Of a stretch of 64,000 bases of DNA, positions 13,343-24,465 are shown one piece after another. The translations under genes were made by a program, and so were the position numbers. A model generated the notes under the pieces. That model was given only the letters and a program-made list of their open reading frames with translations. It was not told the DNA's origin and did no database searches. The stretch spans positions 2,073,501-2,137,500 of the forward strand of contig NC_135564.1 of the NCBI RefSeq assembly GCF_964340395.1, read 5' to 3'. The first letter of the stretch is position 1. Each line of letters begins with the position of its first letter. Source of the DNA: Glandiceps talaboti (taxonomy: Eukaryota; Hemichordata; Enteropneusta; Spengelidae).

Positions 13343-13705
13343 AGCCTAGAATCCAATTATGTGGGGATTTTTGGCTCTCATCATGTACCTTTCCCCTGCC
13401 ATGCCTGGCATTTTGCTGGCAGCCATTTATTTTCATGAAGCTTTTGGCCAGAAATCAGGTAAAAAAAAAATTCTCTCAATTGGGTTGTGAATTGTCCCAG
13501 TTGTTAGATGACATCAGTAGCATCACTACATGATTAGAACCAACTGGAAGGGTTGAGCTGTACAATGTAAACACAATTACCAGATTCAATTGTTGCTGCG
13601 GGAAATTGTTATTGTAATGTTATTTAAGGTTTCAATAAACGTTCACTAGCAATATGGCAGGCATGGTAGGGGAAAGATGAGAGCCCAAAACTGTATTCTA
13701 GGCAA
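13343..13705. mobile_element. Foldback/MITE-like element, ~365 bp with imperfect ~65-bp inverted ends
   Basis: The left end runs through AGCCTAGAATCCAATT, TTTGGCTCTCATCATG, CTTTCCCCTGCCATGCCTGGCA. The right end contains TGGCAGGCATGGTAGGGGAA, GATGAGAGCCCAAAACTGT and ATTCTAGGCAAT, the reverse complement in matching order. There is no open frame for a transposase, so it is non-autonomous. Confidence 0.7.
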
Positions 13706-14499
13706 TATATCTATTAAAGTGCTATTCAACAAGCAAACACAAGTGTATACATAATTGTAATTGGAACAGAGATACAGAACCCCTCAAGTTGCAATTCACC
13801 AGTAATGCCACACTCCCTCCTATTATACACTAACAATGTAGACTTTTCTATCACTGCAGAAATCCAATCTTGTCTAACTATTGAAAGTGTACAATTTATT
13901 CTACAGATTGGAAACTGTTATTGAATTAAGAGCCTAGTTTAGTTTTCTAGTTTCAATCCAACAACATACACAGAGTGACTTATTGGGTCAAATAAGAAGT
14001 GATTCTGGAAAACTGAGATAGATGTGTACAATGTATGTATTGATTGTCACTACATGTACAATGTACATGTACATGCAATATTAATCTACACTGTACTCAA
14101 ATAACAAGAACATAATTTAGGTCAGATTATTTACATTACCAACTGTTGATACGTTTAAAGGCCAATTGATGTCAGATTAAAGATGTGAGTGTGGAAAGAC
14201 TGACTGAAAGAGGTATAGAAAAAGATGGTTCTGAACAAAACAGTGACCCTATGTAATCCTTATGGTGACACTGTATAAGGCTCATGTTAGTCTAGGTCCT
14301 GACAGAGACCATATAATGTACTACAATCCCAGTCTAGTCAATCCCCTTGCTTGAGCACAGATATCTGTGCTCCCCCTATGGCGTTCATACATGTATAAAC
14401 ATGATGACGTCATATTGCTTTGTATCATTTTCATTTCTACTAAGGATTAGACTGTTTAATTTATTACAGTATTTTCATAACTCCTTCTTACTTTCCTAC

Positions 14500-14715
14500 T
14501 GTCAATTGTCGGTACCTGTAATAGCATTTCATCTCATGCTAGAACCAAGGTCAAAATAGAAGAATGGTTTCTTAATCTCACATGTAGCACAAACATGTAG
14601 ATATTATAGTGTATGTGTAGAGTGTGGTGCAGAAGTCTTGTTGTTGACCAAGAAATCAAACGATTGTTATTTTTAAGATGCAGCTAGGTGGTAAAATTTT
14701 ATTGCAGGTCATGAG
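14500..14715. repeat. Dispersed repeat, copy 2 of 3
   Basis: Aligns by eye with 36088-36290: GTAATAGCATTTCATCTCATGC, GGTCAAAATAGAA, GACCAAGAAATCAAACGA, GTTATTTTTA and AGGTGGTAAAATT occur in the same order. A more diverged copy is at 1405-1580. Identity unknown. Confidence 0.6.
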
Positions 14716-15302
14716 AATTTTATATGTTAATTTTGAATAGTCGTCACTGATGTCTCCTACCACTAATGATGTATAACCAATGACATACTTGTACATTTTT
14801 GGGAGGTTAAAACTTACTTATAAACAGATCATATCTGGAAAAACACACAAAGACTGCTTTAATACGGTATTTTGTGTTAGTCATAGATATACTTTTCAAT
14901 TCATGAAAAATGCCATGTATGTGTTGTGCTGTATATTTATTCAATTTGTAATATTGTATATTATTAATCTGTTTGTTATAATATTATTATAATGATATAT
15001 TTTTTATACTTCAAAATGTGAAAATACATGGAAGTACAGTCATAAACTAAAACGTACTATACAATTTTCTAATACATGCACATTATGACATACACAAAAA
15101 ATTGAATTGAAAAATAAATTTGGGTCAGGACTTGTCATTTTTCAAGTAATAATTAATATACAGGACATGATTTATGAATATGATGTGTTTTTAAATGAAA
15201 ATTCTATGTGTATATTTACAATTCATGAGATATGTCACGTTTTTACACATTGATGAAAATTAGTTTGCCTTCAGTTCATGAAAGATAAACATTGATACTT
15301 TA

Positions 15303-15385
15303 GGTAAAAATGATAAAAAATTAGGTATTCTTCTGAGTCACCATAGTATGTAAGAGATCACCAAATTTTGGTGTATCGCATGAAA
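15303..15385. repeat. Left remnant of a dispersed repeat fused to the 37-bp array
   Basis: GGTAAAAATGATAAAAA, GAGTCACCATAGTATG, AAGAGATCACCAAATTTTGG and GAAATTGTTGTGCGTCAGTG match in order the segments starting at about 41688 and 55806. In those copies the next bases are a single CATGTCAAATTGGCTT-like word. Here that word begins a long tandem array. Confidence 0.65.
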
Positions 15386-17726
15386 TTGTTGTGCGTCAGT
15401 GACAAGTCAAAGTGGTTGAGGAGGCACACTGGTCAGTGATATGTCGAAGTGGCTGAGAAGGTACACTGGTCAGTGACATGTCAAAGTGACTGAGAAGGTA
15501 CACTGGTCAGTGACATGTCAAAGTGGCTGAGAAGGTACACTGGTCAGTGACATGTCAAAGTGGCTGAGAAGGCACACTGGTCAGTGACATGTCAAAGTGG
15601 CTGAGAAGGCACACTGGTCAGTGACATGTCAAAGTGGCTGAGAAGGTACACTGGTCAGTGATATGTCAAATTGGCTGAGAAGGTACACTGGTCAGTGACA
15701 TGTCAAATTAGCTGAGAAGGTACACTGGTCAGTGACATGTCAAATTGGCTGAGAAGGTACACTGGTCAGTGACATGTCAAAGTGGCTGAGAAGGTACACT
15801 GGTCAGTGGCATGTCAAAGTGGCTGAGAAGGCACACTGGTCAGTGGCATGTCAAAGTGGTTGAGAAGGTACACTGGTCAGTGACATGTCAAAGTGGCTGA
15901 GAAGGTACACTGGTCAGTGATATGTCAAAGTGGTTGAGAAGGTACACTGGTCAGTGACATGTCAAATTGGCTGAGAAGGTACACTGGTCAGTGACATGTC
16001 AAATTGGCTGAGAAGGTACACTGGTCAGTGACATGTCAAATTGGCTGAGAAGGTACACTGGTCAGTGATATGTCAAAGTGGCTGAGAAGGTACACTGGTC
16101 AGTGACATGTCAAATTGGCTGAGAAGGAACACTGGTCAGTGACATGTCAAATTGGCTGAGAAGGTACACTGGTCAGTGACATGTCAAAGTAGCTGAGAAG
16201 GTACACTGGTCAGTGATATGTCAAAGTAGCTGAGAAGATACACTGGTCAGTGACATGTCAAAGTGGCTGAGAAGGTACACTGGTCAGTGACATGTCAAAT
16301 TGGCTGAGAAGGTACACTGGTCAGTGACATGTCAAAGTGGCTGAGAAGGCACGCTGGTCAGTGACATGTCAAAGTGGTTGAGAAGGTACACTGGTCAGTG
16401 ATATGTCAAATTGGCTGAGAAGGTACACTGGTCAGTGACATGTCAAAGTGGCTGAGAAGTTACACTGGTCAGTGACATGTCAAAGTGGCTGAGAAGGCAC
16501 GCTGGTCAGTGACATGTCAAAGTGGTTGAGAAGGTACACTGGTCAGTGACATGTCAAATTGGCTGAGAAGGCACACTGGTCAGTGGCATGTCAAATTGGC
16601 TGAGAAGGTACACTGGTCAGTGACATGTCAAATTGGCTGAGAAGGCACACTGGTCAGTGGCATGTCAAATTGGCTGAGAAGGTACACTGGTCAGTGACAT
16701 GTCAAATTGGCTGAGAAGGTACACTGGTCAGTGACATGTCAAATTGGCTGAGAAGGTACACTGGTCAGTGACATGTCAAAGTGGCTGAGAAGGTACACTG
16801 GTCAGTGACATGTCAAATTGGCTGAGAAGGTACACTGGTCAGTGACATGTCAAAGTGGCTGAGAAGGCACGCTGGTCAGTGACATGTCAAAGTGGTTGAG
16901 AAGGTACACTGGTCAGTGACATGTCAAATTGGCTGAGAAGGCACACTGGTCAGTGATATGTCAAATTGGCTGAGAAGGTACACTGGTCAGTAACATGTCA
17001 AATTGGCTGAGAAGGTACACTGGTCAGTAACATGTCAAATTGGCTGAGAAGGTACACTGGTCAGTGACATGTCAAATTAGCTGAGAAGGTACACTGGTCA
17101 GTAACATGTCAAATTGACTGAGAAGGCACACTGCTCAGTGATATGTCAAAGTGGCTGAGAGGGCACACTGGTCAGTGGCATGTCAAATTGGCTGAGAAGG
17201 CACACTGGTCAGTGACATGTCAAAGTGGCTGAGAAGGTACACTGGTCAGTGACATGTCAAATTAGCTGAGAAGGTACACTGGTCAGTAACATGTCAAATT
17301 GACTGAGAAGGCACACTGCTCAGTGATATGTCAAAGTGGCTGAGAGGGCACACTGGTCAGTGACATGTCAAAGTGGCTGAGAAGGCACACTGGTCAGTGA
17401 TATGTCAAAGTGGCTGAGAAGGTACACTGGTCAGTGACATGTCAAATTGGCTGGAAAGATACACTGGTCAGTGACATGTCAAAGTGGCTGAGAAGTTACA
17501 CTGGTCAGTGACATGTCAAAGTGGCTGAGAAGTTACACTGGTCAGTGACATGTCAAATTGGCTGAGAAGGTACACTGGTCAGTGACATGTCAAAGTGGCT
17601 GAGAAGGTACACTGGTCAGTGACATGTCAAATTAGCTGAGAAGGTACACTGGTCAGTGACATGTCAAATTGGCTGAGAAGGTACACTGGTCAGTGACATG
17701 TCAAATTGGCTGAGAAGGTACACTGA
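15386..17726. repeat. Satellite-like array, 37-bp unit, about 63 copies
   Basis: Unit: ACTGGTCAGTGACATGTCAA + AKTGGCTGAGAAGGTAC. The unit contains the perfect 10-bp palindrome TGACATGTCA. The main variant classes are AAAGTGG/AAATTGG, GTAC/GCAC and GACATG/GATATG/GGCATG. Length is constant at 37, so spacing stays exact over 2.3 kb. Higher-order copying is visible: a rare block (GTAACATG...TTGACTG...CTGCTCAG...GAGAGGG) occurs at 17101 and again at 17286, exactly five units apart; a CACGCTGG variant recurs at 16350, 16498 and 16868, at multiples of 37. Noncoding; inside an intron of the - strand gene. Confidence 0.95.
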
Positions 17727-17869
17727 TGTAAAAATACATTGAAACTTTATGATATAATATTGATGGGAAACTTTCATTACATTAAATTGTATGGTTTGAA
17801 ATAATACAATTCCTGTGTGAATACATGTAAATCATGTCCCAATCAAATGATTTGTGTTTTATCAAACTA

Positions 17870-18425
17870 TGAGTAGCTAGGCCGACATTTCAAAATTGAA
17901 ATGTACTACAACATAATGTGAACATACGACTCAGTGAACATGTATTCATATGTATTAGTTTTTGACTATAAATACAAATTGCTGCTTAACTGTGTAAAAC
18001 AAGGTATGAATGTGAATTTGTATTTTACACTGTGAGAACGCCCACATTTCAAATGTACAAAATGAGAAAATACAACTCTGTGAGTAATTGCTACCGCATG
18101 CTGCAAAACTGTAAGGTATATTTTTGTACATTGCAGTTTAAACTAGGAGAACGCTGACATTTCATATGTACAAAATAATGAGAAAATACGACTCTGTGAG
18201 TAATTGCTGTGGCATGCTGCAAATCTAAGGTATATTTTTGTACATTGCAATTTAAACTACGAGAACGCCGACATTTCACATGTACAAAGTAATGAGAAAA
18301 TACGACTCCATGAACTTTACTGATGCAAATTGATGCTTTGCTGTGTAAAACTAAGGTTTTTAAATGGGGGAATTTTATTTTAAAGAGTGAGAGAGCCTAT
18401 ATTTCAAATGTAAAGTGATGAAAAT
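17870..18425. repeat. Degenerate tandem array, ~115-165-bp unit, about 4-5 copies
   Basis: Each copy has a GAGAACGCYGACATTTCA word, ATGTACAAAATAATGAG, AAAATACGACTC, TGAGTAATTGCT, GCATGCTGCAAA and GGTATATTTTTGTACATTGC. The copies starting near 18030, 18143 and 18258 are the most alike; those near 17880 and 18387 are more diverged. Noncoding. Confidence 0.75.
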
Positions 18426-18731
18426 TTGACTTTTAATGACGAACTTGACTATTGCAAAATTATGCTACTGTATATGAAAATAAGGAATGAATATGCCAAG
18501 ACTAGTGCTTATAGAAACGAACATAAAATGTTATATTAAAGAAGGAAGGAAATTTATTATGAAAAAGCTCATTAAAACCCTGGATGTAATACACAAAAGG
18601 AAATAGAGTTTCTCTCATAAGTTAGATTTGGGGAAATTAGAAAGAAAAGCTGGTCAGCAGAGATCAATCTAGGATTTGATAAACATCACATAGAAAGTAT
18701 GTGAGTGAGGAAAAATAGGTGTAATACATAC

Positions 18732-18993
18732 TAAGAAGTGTGATGCCACGGATCTTTTTCCAAGGTGTAGAACCACGACTGCTGCCAGTGCTTCGTTCTG
18801 AAATTGATGCTTTTCTAGTCATGCTTAATCTCCTAGGTGATTTACTGCCAGGTGATTTTGGTGGCGATTTAGCACTTGGTTTACGTGCTGCAGTGTTCTT
18901 GTTTTCTTCGGAACGCTGTTTTTCAGATGGGTCATCATTGCTTGAATCATCGTCAGTTTCAGTGCCAGGAATTTGTAAACGTACCCGCCACAT
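18732..18993 (-). CDS. Alternative first coding exon, longest, acidic then basic Ser/Pro-rich
   Basis: ATG at 18991-18993; 87 codons plus one base; donor CTTCTTA|GTATGT (18726-18731). The last base A plus AC of the shared exon gives Asn (...GITLLN-KLKGG). The peptide opens MWRVRLQIPGTETDDDSSND, has an acidic/Ser patch (about residues 11-25), then a basic Ser-Pro segment with SAKSPPKSPGSKSPRR (about residues 39-54) and RRLSMTRKAS (about 53-62), which contains an RxxS-type basophilic kinase site, and ends WKKIRGITLL. The CG-containing codons and low-complexity but protein-like composition separate it from its AT-rich surroundings. This is the strongest of the 5' exons. Function unknown; a regulatory, disordered N-terminus is inferred. 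Confidence 0.72.
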
Positions 18994-21900
18994 TTTTGCT
19001 ATTTTTTTAAGTTTGTCGATTCTAAATGTTATACTTGATGTAATTTAGAAGTGATGAAGTAATGTGGCAAAAGAGATATATAATTCATGATCCGTGTCAC
19101 AAAGAAGAAAAACATCGACACATCATCCTTGTTTTATATTTCAGCAAGTTGCTAGGCAACAAAGTATCATCCATTCCTCCTTCCTCGAAGACATGCTCAT
19201 CACATATCAATCATATGATCACTTTGTGTTCCATTCTCGCAAGCCAGGGCACATTTTACCAGTGATGCAACAATGCGACGTCTGTTTAATGCTGTCATAA
19301 AGAGGTGGTTTATGAAGATGTTTGCATTCAGTGTGAGTTGGTTTAAAGTCTTTAAAAAGTTAACGTTACGGGTTTAAATGAGTCCGACACACTTCACACG
19401 ATCTGATACAGTGACATACCTAGAACACAGTATCTTGTTTTACAGGTATATAACAATACATTGTGTCATCTCACTGTAGAACATATTCACAACATGAGGA
19501 ATATCACAGGTACTGCCTTGGTATAGTTTAGTACAACTAAATTCTGATGATAACACTTCACAGTATATTCACATCACACAACATGTACGTATCCACATTC
19601 TTCACCCAGTGACATTTCCTCCGATTTGGGCTATAATTTCCTGGCGACACACATCCTTTCACAACTGACACTTTTTCATATTATTACTATGACAACAATA
19701 GATGGATCGTTCTATTTTGATAATAGGGATAGCAGCATCTCTGGCACAATAAGGAATGACAGAAAACCTCTGCATACTACCCTTCTTCAAATAGATGAGT
19801 CTGAATTAATTGCATTATCTGTGGATTATAATTAACTGGTACATTTTTTCTGCTCAAGTAGTGAATGTGGCTTGTCTGTATTTGTTGTTTATTATCTTTT
19901 TAGTTATTTGGGGCATTGAGTACAGTAAGCAAATAAAATGTACCAGCATTCTCAAAGTATTCTCAGTTCAACTAGACATTACCCAATTCTTAAGCTTTCT
20001 GTTAACAAAATATACAATGTAGCTAGAACTTGTAATGTTATATTTGCCGGTAAAACACAAATTACAAGCAATCAACATTATTATGAATTTGACCACACAT
20101 TATCTACTCAATTTGATTAGCTTTGTCCCTAGAGAAATTAAAATATCAATTTCAAAACAGCTTAATTTGTTCCTCCAGAAATTACTGCAAATGAATTGCA
20201 TCACAATTTGGCAATTTGTTAATGAGAAAAATATATTTAGAAATGTTAGGAAAACAGTTAGGGTGACTCTTCAGTCACGGCGGTAACAACAACACTTGTT
20301 CATGAACAGAGCATTCCTTTCATGATGGAAGTTATTCAAGTAGTGGGGCTGAGAATATGCCATTGTGTAGAGAAGTTGGGAAAGGTCTTGTTACCAGGAA
20401 TCCAATAAAAAGAAGATAGAGAGGAGGAAAAGGAGAGGCAGAGAAATATGAAGAAGATGATTTTTATTTTTTTACTTTTTCTTTAAATTGACTGGCTGAC
20501 TCATAGTTGCTATGAAAAAGTAATGAGAAACATAAATATCAAGATTTGACTAAAAAAACAAAATAGCACTTGTTTTTGCAGTATTAATGAACATTTCATT
20601 ATCAAAGAATTGAATTTTCTGTTTCGTAACTTGTGACATTGTCCACCTATTTCCTGATTAAAATTGTTGAGGGTATATTATGAATCACACAGTCAACTAT
20701 GCAAAGTAAATGTGATGGCTGCATCAATACCTGTAGGGTTTTGTCACCTGACACTACATGTACATTTAATGGAATTTAATATGTGTACACAGGGTGTTAC
20801 AAAAATATTATTTCTAATCCCTTGTTATTCGTAATAAAAATGAAATATTGATCTGTGTTAATAGTGACTGTACCATTAAGCGAAACGTTTTGGACAATAA
20901 ATGTAACATGCTTGAAGGAAAACTACATGCATGTGAGTGGCTTGATGATCCAGTTTATAGCCCCTGGATATGTATTGATAATGGTAATATTAACATTAGG
21001 CACATATTATGACAGAAAATCATGAAGTGTGAGTGCCAGTATGGCATACACAGGTGTTTGCAGGAGTGCCCATAGTGTTTTCTGTGGTTGTACTTTCATG
21101 AGCATAGTGAGTGAAAGTGCTGCAGAAAACACAGCAAGCACAAGAGCAATACCTCAATTCCCCACTCTGGTACTTCGATGTGATGGGGTTCTGTTTTTAT
21201 CACATACATGTATTATCAAAAACAGCATTTCATAAAAAGTGCAACTGTGTGTTCATGTAGTTTCATGTACATGGAATGATCATACACTCAGCTGCATACA
21301 GGTATGTGGTATAGTAATTGATTTGGGTTATGCATGCAGTGAGTGCAAATTACACCACTGGTATGCAAGCCCAGGCAATCATTCAATTTATACATACAAA
21401 CTATGTAATAACACACCATAGGAGATGATTTAGGTGAAATCATATTATTTGTCATTTACAAGTACCAGTTGTTGTATTATCATCTATTGTCTGCATAATG
21501 ATAGGAGGGAAATTGGAACGATGAAGATTAGTAGTCAGCTTGTTAGGAATGGCTGCTGTGTGATAAATAGTAAAACTTGTATATAGTAATTATATACATC
21601 TGGTACACCAATATCACCTGTCAATCTGATAATATTATGAGTATTATATTATCAAATATGTTTTGAATTGTTATACTTTCATAACTGTAGCTAATCAATG
21701 TATATTTTTCAATTGGCTTCATGATGCTCTATTATTGGGTGAAAGCTTGTCAGTGCTTTTGGAAACCCTTAGAGTTGAGTTTAGTTTAGACTACATTGTT
21801 TGTATTCAGATTTCATTTGTGTTTTTGTAACTCCAAAGTTTAAGTTAAAAGCCTGGGTTTCATTTTCAATTCCAGATTCTTGCACTAGTATTGTCCTATC

Positions 21901-22910
21901 AGTGGAATATTTCAACCCTACATGAGAAGATATGTACAATTATTTTCCATGAAAACACTAAATCTTCTATAAGATACAGACATTCATGCCACGCTATCAG
22001 CCAGTACTGATAGGGCTGAACAAAATGACATATCTTACACTGTAAATTGTCTATTGATGAAACTTTTGAAGAAGATTATTGAGTCACTGCAGAAACATAC
22101 AGTACATGTAAGTGTGGTATTCTGATATTTTCAAAGGCTGGTGATCATAAACTGTAGATAAATGGGCTGTTGACAGACAGACACACTAATGATAAATCAA
22201 CTAGATAAACATAATATATTTTCTCATTAATTTCCATTTTATATCATCCCATAAATAATAACTAACATTTATGCAATAATGATGCAAAAGATGTAAAATA
22301 TGTCAAGATAATGATCTACACACACAACATGTTTTATAATTTCAAACTGCAATTTCCATTCATCATATATTTATATTACACTATGATGTACAGTATGGTA
22401 TTTGGCTCATTACAATATTTATGGCTATAATATTTACTTTGAAATGCCACTTTTTCCATTTTATGAAGTGTCAAGTTTCACACATCACTAGTCAAGCCAA
22501 TCTATTTCATACAATGCAAAGAACTAATTCATAGATTTGTATACTCTGCTAGATTAAAATGACAACCTGTGATGGAAATACTGTATAGGGTGATCATACA
22601 TATATGAATACAACAACTAGCAGCAATGGTGTGGTTTGAATAATAGAGGATTTCTAAAGAATGATGTATTTGGGACACGGTTTACAAGGTATGTAGAAGG
22701 TACATGTACACCTGCTTGGATAATGATGATTTTATTTCACCTGAAAGAGTGATATTGATCAGCAAGTACAATTTCAATGAAAAGGAAATGTACAGGAGGT
22801 AGAAGAATTCTCAATTTTTTTGTGTTTGATGTAGAGTGAGTAGAATTCTCCTTGTGAAATATTGTAGTCTTCAATCAAGCTATAGTAACTTGAAATTGTA
22901 TGTGAAGAAG
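18994..22910. other. Intron or upstream region of the 18.9-kb first exon
   Basis: The first ~400 bp upstream of the ATG (to about 19400) contains scattered CpGs (ACGTTACGGG, GTCCGACACAC, CACACGATC) and is the natural place for that exon's promoter, but I see no defined core element. The remainder is AT-rich with no recognised exon. Several frames of 60-80 codons on the + strand have no splice or composition support. Confidence 0.4.
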
Positions 22911-22990
22911 AATGATGATGACAATGACAATAACAATGATGATGATGACCACGACAACGACAGTGACGATGACTATGATGATGATGAAAG
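22911..22990. repeat. GAT/GAC-rich simple repeat
   Basis: An imperfect trinucleotide tract (GATGATGAC, AATGAC, GACAACGACAGTGACGATGA). It produces a His-rich frame on the - strand that I regard as spurious. Confidence 0.7.
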
Positions 22991-24230
22991 GTGGAAGGTA
23001 TTGATATAACATTTGACCCAAATCTATGCATTTTAAGGTAAATGAGTCAAAAACTGATTGAACTGCTATGGTAGTATAGCATGCGAGATGTCAAATTCAA
23101 TGATAATATTCTGGTAATAATCAGGTATAGATGATGATGACACATGTAGTGACAAAGCAGAACCAATATTATACTCTCATCGACTAAAATTAATCAAATT
23201 TCAAAGAAATATACACACAGAGTACTGCCCCAAGCGTTCTTTTCTTTCCAATTTTTTTAAATTACAATTTTGATCATATGATACGAGTTCTTTGAAATAA
23301 TTGAAAAAAAAATGTGCTTCTTACCATAACAAATCAATGAGAAAAAATTGATTGTCATTTTCATTTCTGTATTTCTGTATATGAAATCATGTGATGAAAG
23401 AGTTTCTTGAAAACAAAATATGACAATCTATTTGTCATTCTGACATCTCAACTAGGGCTAGATATTAATTTGTATTCATTTCTGTATTTCTGATTATGTT
23501 TTAATCCTTCAATGAATAGCATATACTGTAGAACTTACAAATATCAGAGAGAGACAGTATTGATGGAGAGGATTAGATTAATGTTGTCATGGTAATGATA
23601 AAGTAAGACCAAATGTCAACACTGGATTACTGTAATCTAAAGAAATCTTAACTTGTCTACACCCTGAAGGGATAGCCCTACTGACGAACACTTGTCAGAT
23701 TTGAAGGAAGATGTCGGCAAATCAAACGAAATGATTGTGACATCGTCATGGCAACAGAACTAAAGCACCGGAGCAGATAAAATTCAGGGAGCAATGAAAA
23801 ACACTGAAAGAAATTTCTCAGCAGAGGAATAAAGCATGCATGGACCATAAAGGTAAGAACATTTATCCATGGCGAATGGCATACATAAAAAATATATCAA
23901 ACAGATGATGACTTTGGTGTTACTTTATGTGAAAGTATTTGTCTAGAAATTCAAGAGAAAAATAATCTTCTAACTCACTGAACAATTTTTTATGAAGAAA
24001 ATGCAATTTTGTGAATGTTCATTTCACTTCAAAATATCCTTTATTACTTTGATGGATCAATATAAATGACCTCATTTCCTGGAAATGAGGCGAACATTCT
24101 ATTTCTATCATTTTTATTGTTGGAAATGATTTGGTTCAAGCACGTACCAGACATATATGTTTCCACATCATTTGACAAATAAGGTGTTCATGTCTATGAA
24201 TATTCATGCTCACATAAATGTACACTTTGC
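22991..24230. other. Intronic sequence, nothing specific seen
   Basis: AT-rich sequence between two simple repeats. A - strand ATG at about 23741 opens 23 codons but the only nearby donor is in the wrong phase, and the frame ends in TAG. Confidence 0.45.
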
Positions 24231-24465
24231 AGTCTGTCTGTCTTTTTGTTCCCGTCTGTCTGTCTGTCTATCTGCTCATCAGTCTTTGTCTGTTGGTCTG
24301 TCTGTCTGTCTGTCTGTCTGTCCTTGTCTTTCTTTCTGTTTGTTTGTTTGTTTGTTTGTTTGTTTGTTTGTCTGTCAGTAGGTCTGTCCTTGTCTTTCTG
24401 TTTGTTTGTTTGTTTGTTTGTTTGTTTGTTTCTGTCTGTATGTCTGTCTATCCTTCCCTGTCTGC
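24231..24465. repeat. (TCTG)n/(TTTG)n microsatellite
   Basis: Two blocks each of CTGT-type and GTTT-type tetranucleotides: TCTG, then TTTG, then TCTG/TCCTTG, then TTTG, then TCTG. The long open frames on both strands here are artefacts of a tract without stop codons. Confidence 0.95.

Larger units (their letters stand above)
11679..15302. other. Intronic sequence with a foldback element and a dispersed repeat
   Basis: Holds the inverted-repeat element at 13343-13705 and a dispersed-repeat copy at 14500-14715. A (CACA/GACAG) stretch lies near 11730. ACATGTACATGT-type words cluster at 14050-14080. No exon recognised. Confidence 0.55.

Noticed and set aside
22774-23031. His-rich 85-codon frame on the - strand
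   Set aside because: Produced by a GAT/GAC simple repeat; no start, splice or conservation evidence.
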